DNA of 6,541 bases from Bacteroidota bacterium (GTDB lineage Bacteria; Bacteroidota; Bacteroidia; UKL13-3), in the NCBI GenBank assembly GCA_010027395.1, contig RGVD01000153.1, positions 1-6,541 on the forward strand. The letters run 5' to 3'. The notes beneath the pieces were generated by a model. The model ran no database searches, was not told where the DNA came from, and was given only the letters and a program-made list of their open reading frames with translations. Each line of letters opens with the position of its first letter. The stretch's first letter is position 1. The position numbers were made by a program, and so were the translations under genes. Shown here one piece after another: positions 1 through 5,848 of this stretch.

Positions 1-2
1 GC

Positions 3-518
3 ACCCTGCAATTGTATTTTGCTATTAATGATAAATACGAGATTGGGGTAAAATACTTAACAACCAATTTGTGGTCCTTTAAGTCAAAAGATATCTATGG
101 ATTGCATGCAGAAATAGATGAGCTGGGATTAATATTGCAAAGAAGTTTGAATGATAATATCAAAATAAATGATGGCCGGATTACATTTAATGTTTTTGCG
201 GGTGTAGGAGCTTGTCAATTTAAATCTGCATTTTATGATTTTTCTGTACCTTATAGTAGTTCTAGCTCCCCAATTACTTCTATAGGATATGGTTCTCAAC
301 CTACTACTAGTGGAATATCATTGCCAAATAAATTAATTCAGCCCATTTTGATTGCTGGTTTCAGCATAGGCGTAAGAATTAATAATTTTACCACAATTTA
401 TTTTGAGAATAGTTTTTCAACAACCAATTCCAATAAAATATCTGGAAATTTATATCGTAAAAACGCGATTCCTCCGGATGGATATACCTTCCATGCAATT
501 ACTGTGTATTTAAATTAA
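3..518 (+). CDS. Probable outer-membrane beta-barrel protein, C-terminal part (5' truncated by window edge)
   Basis: The frame is open from the first bases of the window (in frame before the TTG at 12: T-L-Q), so the TTG is probably internal and the gene starts outside. About 171 residues are visible, ending at TAA 516-518. The visible part alternates short strand-like stretches rich in aromatic and hydrophobic residues (YEIGVKYL, RITFNVFAGVGA, LIQPILIAGFSIGVRI, TTIYFENSF) with polar loops. One of these is a Ser/Thr/Gly/Pro-rich segment with five serines in a row. It ends in YTFHAITVYLN, a last strand with alternating aromatic or hydrophobic residues, as in outer-membrane barrels. This pattern fits Bacteroidota outer-membrane proteins of the OmpA/PorT-like beta-barrel size class, but I recognise no family-specific motif. 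It is convergent with the sirtuin gene, 34 bp away, and no clear terminator hairpin lies between them. The barrel assignment is inferred from composition and pattern only. Confidence 0.6.
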   Translation, partial: TLQLYFAINDKYEIGVKYLTTNLWSFKSKDIYGLHAEIDELGLILQRSLNDNIKINDGRITFNVFAGVGACQFKSAFYDFSVPYSSSSSPITSIGYGSQPTTSGISLPNKLIQPILIAGFSIGVRINNFTTIYFENSFSTTNSNKISGNLYRKNAIPPDGYTFHAITVYLN

Positions 519-552
519 TATAAATCTAACAGGCCTAGCAGAATTCGATGCC

Positions 553-1245
553 CTAAATTTTAGAATTTAATATTTTTATCAATTGCTCCACGCCTGTTTC
601 AGCCTTTTCTTGTATTATTTGGAAACGCATATTATTTATTATTATTTGCTTGGGGTCAATAACATATATTGGTATTTTAGGTTTTGTGTAGTTGATTAAC
701 CCTGCAGCTGGATACACTTGCAACGAAGTGCCAATTATAACAAAGATATCTGCATCGCTAACAATTTCTTTTGCAGGTTCTATCAGAGGAACTGACTCGC
801 CAAACCATACAATATGGGGTCTAAGTTGGTAACCAGCATTACAAAGATCGCCCATTTTTAGTTCCCATCCTTTTATGGGATAAATATCATCAGAATTAAA
901 TGTACTTCTTGATTTGACTATTTCTCCATGCAAATGTAAAATGTTATTTGAACCTGCTCTTTCATGCAAATTGTCAATATTTTGAGTGATGATATGAACA
1001 TTAAATTGCTCCTCTAATTCGGCTAATAAAACATGTGCTTTGTTGGGTTCAGCTTCTAAAACCGCCTTGCGTCTTTCATTATAAAATTGTTGAACCAAGG
1101 ATGGATTTTTATGCCAAGCTTCAGGAGTAGCTACTTCTTCAATATTGTAGCCTTCCCATAATCCATCGCTATCTCTAAAGGTTTTTAAACCACTTTCAGC
1201 ACTAATACCAGCACCTGTTAGCACCACTAGTTTTTGATTTTTCAT
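553..1245 (-). CDS. cobB: NAD-dependent protein deacylase, SIR2 family (SIRT5/CobB-like, class III)
   Basis: This 230-residue protein is a complete, minimal sirtuin. Sirtuins remove acyl groups from protein lysines using NAD+, releasing nicotinamide and O-acyl-ADP-ribose; this one should act in the cytoplasm. Visible motifs are GAGISAESGLKTFRD (11-25, NAD-binding loop), TQNIDNLHERAG (87-98), HLHGE (104-108, with H106 the catalytic histidine), RPHIVWFGE (142-150) and GTSLQVYPAAGL (172-183). Y55-N-E-R58 matches the Y-x-x-R pair that in SIRT5 and E. coli CobB recognises succinyl and malonyl groups, so desuccinylase or demalonylase activity is likely alongside deacetylation. Between HGE and RPH, where most sirtuins carry four zinc-binding cysteines, only C135 is present. 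As I recall, other Bacteroidota sirtuins have also lost these ligands, so this alone does not mean inactivity. ATG at 1245-1243 puts the NAD motif at the usual distance from the N-terminus; the stop is TAG. The gene is divergent from the giant barrel gene. Confidence 0.93.
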   Translation of the reverse strand: MKNQKLVVLTGAGISAESGLKTFRDSDGLWEGYNIEEVATPEAWHKNPSLVQQFYNERRKAVLEAEPNKAHVLLAELEEQFNVHIITQNIDNLHERAGSNNILHLHGEIVKSRSTFNSDDIYPIKGWELKMGDLCNAGYQLRPHIVWFGESVPLIEPAKEIVSDADIFVIIGTSLQVYPAAGLINYTKPKIPIYVIDPKQIIINNMRFQIIQEKAETGVEQLIKILNSKI

Positions 1246-1258
1246 TCTTATTTTTTAC

Positions 1259-1266
1259 CAAATATA
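1259..1266 (-). promoter_or_regulatory. Possible -7 element of the sirtuin gene (TATATTTG)
   Basis: Read on the minus strand, TATATTTG matches the Bacteroidota -7 consensus TAnnTTTG. It ends 13 bases before the sirtuin ATG, which would give a very short 5' leader. No TTG or TTTG -33 element is found at the expected 19-21 bp upstream, so this rests on the -7 match alone in an AT-rich spacer. Confidence 0.3.
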
Positions 1267-1329
1267 TTTACATTTTATTACATTTACTTTTCATTTAAAT
1301 TTCGTTTATTGTCCTTGTATATTGCAACT

Positions 1330-4300
1330 GTGAGGCAAAAAGGTATTGGCTTGTTTATAATATTATTGTTTGTGGGGCACATTGGGCTGTCGCAAAGCCT
1401 CCGAACACGTAATATTTTGCTCAGTTCGGATACCTTGATTTTAGATTCAAATGTTATTTTAAAAGGTTCTCTTTCTGTTTATTATTCTCAAAAAAAGTTT
1501 GTAGAAAATATTGATTATTCATTTAACTATTACAATAATACCCTTATTAATAAATCTATAATCAAAGGTGCCTTACTTCAAATGAGCTATCAAATCATTG
1601 CTCTTGATTTAAAACAAAAGTTCTCGCATAAAGATATAGCCCTTATTCAGCCTGAATTTATCATTAGTCAAAATCCATTTTTATATTCCCCCACCAACAC
1701 TAGCGACAATTTTTTTAAACAAGATGGGTTAAGAATGAACGGAAGTATAAGTCGTGGTTTGAATTTTGGCAATAACCAGAATTTGGTTCTTAATTCAAAT
1801 CTCAATCTTCAGCTTTCCGGGAAAATTAATAATGATGTGGATGTTTTGGCTGCCATTAGTGATGAAAATAAACCTATACAACCCGAAGGGAATACCCAGC
1901 AATTGCAGGACTTTGATAAGGTTTTTGTGCAGTTTAGTAAAAATAGAAACCATTTAACCGTAGGTGATTTTGAAATGATAAAACCTCAAGATAGTTACTT
2001 TATGAATTACAATAAAAAGTCAAGAGGGGCGCAAATTCAAAGTACTTTTGATGTAGGCAAAAATGGTTTAATGCAAGTAAATGCAGAAGCTGCACTATCA
2101 AGAGGAAGATTTGCTAGAAATATTATAAATGGTATAGAAGGGAATCAAGGTCCATATAGATTAAGTGGAGCCAATGGTGAACAATTTATCATCATGATCT
2201 CAGGAACAGAGGCTGTATACATAGATGGTCAAAAGATGACGCGTGGCGAGCAAAATGATTATGTAATAGACTACAATACAGGTTCAGTTACTTTTATGCC
2301 AAAGCACATAATTACACAATACAGTCGTATTGTAGTTGAGTTTCAATATAGCGACCGAAATTATGCCCGTACGGTTTTTACAACAGGGTTGGCCTACCAG
2401 AAAAAAAACTATAGTATTTATGGCAATTATTATAGTGAACAAGACGATAAGGATCAACCCTTTCAACAAACATTAAGTGATAGCAATAAATTATTGCTTG
2501 CTTCTGTTGGTAACAAATTGAACGATGCCCTAGCACCATCTGAAATCATTAGCAAAACCTTTAACAGCAGCCGCATTCAATATCGAAAAATAGATACACT
2601 TGGCTATACGGGAGTATATGTTTATACAGATGCAGCATATAACGACACCCTTTTCTTTCAGCTCACTTTTTCATTTGTTGGGGAGGGTAAAGGAAATTAT
2701 TTACCTTCTGCTAATGCCGCTAATGGCAGGGTTTTTAGCTGGATACAACCCATTAACGGAGATAAACAAGGCAGTTATGAACCTGTTAATTTGTTAGTTG
2801 CACCTAACAAAATGCAGATGCTCAATTTGGGTGTTGATGTAAAATTAGATAAAAGCAACAAAGTGAAATTTGAACTGGCTCAAAGCAATTATGATCGCAA
2901 TTTATTTTCTCAAATTGATAAGCAGAATAACATTGGATATGGGTTGCGATTTGCATTTGAAAATTTGAATGAACTTAATAAAAGGCAAGATGGATTTGTT
3001 TTAAAAAACGAATTGCAATATGAGTTTGTAGATAAGAATTTTAAGTATGTTGAACGATATAGAAACGTAGAGTTTGATCGAATATGGAGTAGGCAACTAA
3101 GTAACCAAATGTCTAGTGATGCGGGCTATCAAGAGCATATCATGTATTTAAAAAGTTCATTTTATAAACCACAATTGTTAAACATATCTTACCAATTGGG
3201 TTTTTATAACAGAGATGTTATATACACCGGCATACAGCAAAGCATGGGTCTTTTGTATGATCATAAAAATAATTTGTTAAAAGCCGAAGTAGAGTTGTTA
3301 AGGACTTCATCAAGTAATAATATCATTCAGATACCTCAAAACTCCTTGATTAGATTTAAGGCTGAATACGCCAGAGTGATAAGTAAAATACAAATAGGAG
3401 CTGGAATAGAGAATGAGCAAAGTCGTTTTATTAAAAATTCAGACTCATTGCTAAGTGGCAGTTTTCAATATATCCAACAAAGTTATTTTGTTAGAAATAT
3501 TGATTCTCAATATTTCAAAGCTCGCCTATCATACTCCCAAAGAGAGGATTATTTACCTTTAGGCAATGAATTTAAGGCTGCCACTTCTGGTAAAAATATT
3601 AACTCAAATATGCAGTGGATACAAAAGAATTTTAATAGACTCAATGTTGATTTTACTTACAGAGAATTTACTATCAATGATATGGCCTTTAGCAAGCTCA
3701 AACCTGAACAAACTTTGCTTACTCGTATTGAGTATGACTATGGCTTTTTGAAGAGAGTATTTACTGCAAATACCTATTTTCAGTTGGGTTCGGGTAATGA
3801 ACTTCGAAGGGATTATCAATATCTTGAAGTGCCTTTTGGACAGGGTTTGTATGTTTGGAAGGATTTTAATGGAGACGGCAAACAACAACTAAACGAGTTT
3901 GTGATTGCCTCTTTTGTTGATAGGAATTTTGCCAATTTTATTCGAGTTTTTTTGCCAACTACAACTCTTATAAGGACCAACACAAACCAGTTTAATCAAA
4001 CAATAAATGTTAACCCATCATCTGTTTGGAACAATGCTAAAGGTTGGCATAAATTTATAGCTAAATGGTATAATCAAACCGCCTTAAAGATTGATCGCAA
4101 AACATTGGTATCGGATAATTTCGACTTTATCAATCCATTTGCAAACACAATTGATACATCATTAATTAGTTTGGCATCTTTGGTTAAAAATACTTTGTTT
4201 TTCAATCGTAGCCACTCAGTATTTGGCTTTGATATAAATTACCAAGACAATAAAACAAGATCTTATTTGACCAATGGAATTGAATCGAGAGAACGAAACG

Positions 4301-4818
4301 AAAGAGGTATCAATCTTAGATGGAATTTTAGCCGAGAGTGGAGTCTTAATGCTAACCTAAACATTGGTAATCGTTCACTTTCCTCGCAGTTCTTTAGTTC
4401 AACTAATTACGATTATAACTACAATGAATTTAAACCTAAATTGATTTATCAGCCTACAACTAATTTCAGGGCAAGTTTTAATTATAGCTATTTTGAAGGG
4501 GTAAATAAAGAATTGTATGGTGGTCAGAAAGGCAATATTGGGGAAGTAGGTTTCGAAGCTAGGTATAATATTACCCAAGTGGGTGTGTTAAGCACAAGAT
4601 ATAGCTACTATGAAGTAAATTATACTGGTGAGGCATCTGGAAATTTGGCTTATGATATGCTACAGGGCTTTATTATTGGTAAAAATCAATTATGGAATAT
4701 TAGCCTTCAGCAGCGCGTTGGACAAAGCCTTCAGTTGAACATTAATTATGATGGTCGCCAATCAGGTAATGCAGATATGCTTCACATGGGTAGGATGGAA
4801 GCACGGTATTTATTTTAG
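1330..4818 (+). CDS. Giant secreted outer-membrane beta-barrel protein, Bacteroidota-specific, function unknown
   Basis: The frame has no ATG near its 5' end. GTG at 1330 is the best start because it gives a compact signal peptide: basic MRQK, a hydrophobic core, then GLS before Q (residues 1 to about 24). TTG at 1309 or 1315 is possible. The product is about 1162 residues. Residues 25-135 form a strand-rich N-terminal region ending in a SYQIIALDL-like segment. Residues 138-200 carry a conserved-looking block (SISRGLNFG...AAISDENKPIQPEGNTQQLQDFDKVF). Residues 296-345 carry VYIDGQKMTRGEQNDY...IDYNTGSVTF...SRIVVEFQYSDRNY. These blocks resemble large uncharacterised Bacteroidota surface proteins that I recall only as 'hypothetical' and that loosely recall the style of SprA. 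Residues from about 350 to the end look like a long series of beta strands, and the final residues ARYLF end in Phe like a BAM beta-signal. D845-F-N-G-D-G-K-Q-Q-L-N-E856 is an EF-hand-like calcium loop. The gene appears monocistronic. The outer-membrane location is well supported; its role (transport, secretion or adhesion) is unknown. Confidence 0.85.
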   Translation: MRQKGIGLFIILLFVGHIGLSQSLRTRNILLSSDTLILDSNVILKGSLSVYYSQKKFVENIDYSFNYYNNTLINKSIIKGALLQMSYQIIALDLKQKFSHKDIALIQPEFIISQNPFLYSPTNTSDNFFKQDGLRMNGSISRGLNFGNNQNLVLNSNLNLQLSGKINNDVDVLAAISDENKPIQPEGNTQQLQDFDKVFVQFSKNRNHLTVGDFEMIKPQDSYFMNYNKKSRGAQIQSTFDVGKNGLMQVNAEAALSRGRFARNIINGIEGNQGPYRLSGANGEQFIIMISGTEAVYIDGQKMTRGEQNDYVIDYNTGSVTFMPKHIITQYSRIVVEFQYSDRNYARTVFTTGLAYQKKNYSIYGNYYSEQDDKDQPFQQTLSDSNKLLLASVGNKLNDALAPSEIISKTFNSSRIQYRKIDTLGYTGVYVYTDAAYNDTLFFQLTFSFVGEGKGNYLPSANAANGRVFSWIQPINGDKQGSYEPVNLLVAPNKMQMLNLGVDVKLDKSNKVKFELAQSNYDRNLFSQIDKQNNIGYGLRFAFENLNELNKRQDGFVLKNELQYEFVDKNFKYVERYRNVEFDRIWSRQLSNQMSSDAGYQEHIMYLKSSFYKPQLLNISYQLGFYNRDVIYTGIQQSMGLLYDHKNNLLKAEVELLRTSSSNNIIQIPQNSLIRFKAEYARVISKIQIGAGIENEQSRFIKNSDSLLSGSFQYIQQSYFVRNIDSQYFKARLSYSQREDYLPLGNEFKAATSGKNINSNMQWIQKNFNRLNVDFTYREFTINDMAFSKLKPEQTLLTRIEYDYGFLKRVFTANTYFQLGSGNELRRDYQYLEVPFGQGLYVWKDFNGDGKQQLNEFVIASFVDRNFANFIRVFLPTTTLIRTNTNQFNQTINVNPSSVWNNAKGWHKFIAKWYNQTALKIDRKTLVSDNFDFINPFANTIDTSLISLASLVKNTLFFNRSHSVFGFDINYQDNKTRSYLTNGIESRERNERGINLRWNFSREWSLNANLNIGNRSLSSQFFSSTNYDYNYNEFKPKLIYQPTTNFRASFNYSYFEGVNKELYGGQKGNIGEVGFEARYNITQVGVLSTRYSYYEVNYTGEASGNLAYDMLQGFIIGKNQLWNISLQQRVGQSLQLNINYDGRQSGNADMLHMGRMEARYLF

Positions 4819-5223
4819 CATTATGGGTAAATTACACCACAATCAATCATGAAATTAAATATTTAAACATAATAATTCAAACTTCCAGATATTAATAAAG
4901 GTAGCAGTTTTATTATACTTTTAGATTTTGATTTTATAACGCTGTTAAAAGCAATTGTCAAACCTAATTTATCATAATCACTGAAAAATTATTAATCTCA
5001 ATAAGTTAAATTCCAAACATAAAGGTTAGAAAATTTTTATTTTGATGTTTAGTTTTAACTATACATCCTAGGTTAAGTTTTCTAACCATTTTATTTGACC
5101 TAACTAAAACATAATGAAAGTTTTAATGTATTTTACTAACCTATCACCAAAATTTTTTTAGTTCGATTTGTCGATTTTTTTTTAGATTGCCTTATTAAAT
5201 TTTTAAAAACACATATAGCAATC
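4819..5223. other. 405 bp intergenic region without a convincing gene
   Basis: This very AT-rich stretch lies between the giant barrel gene and the rlpA-like gene. Methionine-started frames in it are tiny: nine codons from the ATG at 4824 and 15 codons from the ATG at 5114. I see no strong intrinsic terminator just after 4818. TTAAATATTTAA at 4855-4866 is a perfect 12 bp palindrome but purely A/T. The notable content is the concentric inverted repeat at 5024-5087, plus a further CTAACC at 5136-5141 and T-runs of 7 (5154-5160... region) and 9 bases before 5184. No promoter with both Bacteroidota boxes was found for the downstream gene. Confidence 0.7.
5024..5087. repeat. Concentric two-tier inverted repeat (long imperfect palindrome)
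   Basis: The outer arms are GGTTAGAAAA (5024-5033) and TTTTCTAACC (5078-5087), a perfect 10 bp inverted repeat. The inner arms are GATGTTTAGT (5044-5053) and ACTATACATC (5058-5067), pairing at 9 of 10 positions around the 4-base loop TTTA. Both pairs share the same centre, between 5055 and 5056, and are separated by exactly 10 bases on each side. In RNA the outer stem can grow by one U-G and two U-A pairs inward. Outside it CAAA (5014-5017) pairs with TTTG (5094-5097). The structure could be an RNA hairpin in the leader of the rlpA-like gene, a processing or termination structure after the barrel gene, or a DNA site for a dimeric protein. It lacks the GC-rich stem and immediate T-tail of a classic terminator. 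Confidence 0.7.
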
Positions 5224-5673
5224 ATAAAAAATCTATTATTATTCGTATTATTTTTTTTACCTCAATTAACTGTTGCTCAGTTAATTAAAGAATTACCTAA
5301 TTATTTATCTGATACTTCATCCAAGGGATACGGATTGTATTATAAAAAGGGAGTTGCCTCTTATTATCATCGAAAGTTTGAAGGCAGAAGGACTGCTAAT
5401 GGAGAGCGATATAGACGAAAATTACTTACTGCAGCGCATAGAACCTTGCCTTTCAACACCAAGGTTAAAGTCACCAATCCTAGGAATAAAAAATGGGTTA
5501 TTGTTAGAATAAACGACCGTGGACCCTACCACCGAAAACGATTAATTGATATGTCTGAAAAAGCAGCAAAACATCTGGGCTTACTCAAACAACATGGACT
5601 CTGTAAAGTTGTTGTTGAGGAAATACCTGATAGTGTGAATATTTGGATGAGTCATCCGCCTGAGAAGAAATAG
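5224..5673 (+). CDS. rlpA: Short RlpA-like double-psi beta-barrel protein with signal peptide; non-canonical start
   Basis: RlpA proteins act in the periplasm on peptidoglycan; characterised ones are lytic transglycosylases that cut glycan strands lacking stem peptides. The domain spans residues 43-132: GVASYY (43-48), GRRTANGE (54-61), LTAAHRTLPF (68-77), VTNPRNKKWVIVRINDRGPY (83-102) and RLIDMS (106-111). E61 and H72 are 11 residues apart, like the E and H needed in Pseudomonas aeruginosa RlpA. There is no SPOR domain and no lipobox cysteine, so this is a short soluble form, strongly basic around 49-66. Start: the frame has no ATG, GTG or TTG between the stop at 5137-5139 and TTG 5335, yet it encodes an excellent signal peptide ending VAQ just before the domain. 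I place the start at ATA 5224 (reads as MKNLLLFVLFFLPQLTVAQ, 149 residues in all). ATC 5221 or ATT 5194 are alternatives. TTG 5335 would give a 112-residue protein without export signal. The domain call is firm; the start is not. Confidence 0.8.
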   Translation: MKNLLLFVLFFLPQLTVAQLIKELPNYLSDTSSKGYGLYYKKGVASYYHRKFEGRRTANGERYRRKLLTAAHRTLPFNTKVKVTNPRNKKWVIVRINDRGPYHRKRLIDMSEKAAKHLGLLKQHGLCKVVVEEIPDSVNIWMSHPPEKK

Positions 5674-5703
5674 GGTAAAGGGGAGAGGTTTAAGGGATAA
5701 GGG
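5673..5703 (+). other. G-run cluster after the rlpA-like stop codon
   Basis: Immediately after the stop codon, the plus strand carries G-runs at 5673-5675 (3), 5680-5683 (4), 5687-5688 (2), 5694-5696 (3) and 5701-5703 (3), separated by A/T-rich spacers. This is unusual for such AT-rich DNA. The four runs of three or more could in principle form a quadruplex, but the middle loop is 10 bases, longer than canonical. Confidence 0.4.
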
Positions 5704-5722
5704 TTCTATTTAAGTAGGCTAG

Positions 5723-5750
5723 AAATTGGTAATATCTACTCGCAATTTTT
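5723..5750 (+). terminator. Weak intrinsic terminator candidate between rlpA-like gene and queA
   Basis: AAATTG (5723-5728) and CAATTT (5743-5748) are perfect 6 bp inverted arms around a 14-base loop, with a T-run (5746-5750) at the 3' side. The stem is short and AT-rich and the loop is large, so it would be a weak terminator at best. Its position, directly before the queA promoter, is what makes it plausible. Confidence 0.27.
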
Positions 5751-5755
5751 ATTTG

Positions 5756-5785
5756 TTGACTTTTTGCCAGATAAAATTACATTTG
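5756..5785 (+). promoter_or_regulatory. queA promoter, Bacteroidota type (TTG-N19-TACATTTG)
   Basis: TTG (5756-5758) is followed after exactly 19 bases by TACATTTG (5778-5785). This matches both the -33 and -7 consensus (TTG and TAnnTTTG) of the primary sigma factor of Bacteroidota and their usual spacing. Transcription should start about 5-8 bases after 5785, giving a leader of roughly 50 bases before the queA ATG. It indicates that queA has its own promoter rather than depending on the rlpA-like gene. Confidence 0.72.
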
Positions 5786-5795
5786 CAGTCCGAAA

Positions 5796-5848
5796 ATTTA
5801 GGTATTTTAGCCTAAATAATGCTATAACACTAAATAATACTAAATGAA
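5796..5848 (+). promoter_or_regulatory. queA leader: hairpin and repeated CTAAAT units
   Basis: ATTTAGG (5796-5802) and CCTAAAT (5811-5817) form a perfect 7 bp stem with an 8-base loop at the predicted 5' end of the transcript. CTAAATAAT then occurs at 5812-5820 and again at 5830-5838, and CTAAATGAA at 5840-5848 contains the start codon. A CTAAAT unit therefore occurs three times directly and once inverted within 53 bases. It could be a transcript-stabilising hairpin or an operator. It does not resemble the preQ1 riboswitch classes I know. Confidence 0.4.

Noticed and set aside
519..552. Bidirectional terminator between the first gene and the sirtuin gene
   Set aside because: Only AGGCCT and a 3 bp GGC/GCC pairing are present, with no usable stem or T-tail.
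1234..1329. Longer N-terminus for the giant barrel protein, starting at TTG 1234
   Set aside because: It would overlap the sirtuin start codon and put an aromatic-rich, non-signal-like stretch before the clear signal peptide; GTG 1330 gives a normal one.
3604..3888. 94-codon minus-strand frame inside the giant barrel gene
   Set aside because: No recognisable motif and fully inside a convincing plus-strand gene; the same applies to the other 60-65 codon frames at 1766-1957, 2284-2469, 2600-2797 and 3566-3751.
4855..4866. Perfect palindrome TTAAATATTTAA as operator or terminator
   Set aside because: Purely A/T and expected by chance in this composition; no T-tail or nearby promoter.
5114..5223. 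ATG 5114 (15-codon frame ending TAG 5159) joined to the rlpA-like frame by -1 frameshift on the T7 run
   Set aside because: The frame shift direction would fit, but the site is a poor slippery heptamer and the product would bury the signal peptide about 37 residues inside; a sequencing indel here remains possible but unsupported.
5362..5440. Loss of a catalytic Asp in the RlpA-like protein (GERYR where GExYD is common)
   Set aside because: This position is variable in short RlpA-like proteins as I recall them, while E61 and H72 are kept, so inactivity is not supported.
5796..5843. preQ1 riboswitch in the queA leader
   Set aside because: There is no GC-rich first stem with the typical A-rich tail pairing back into its loop; only a 7 bp AT-rich hairpin is seen.
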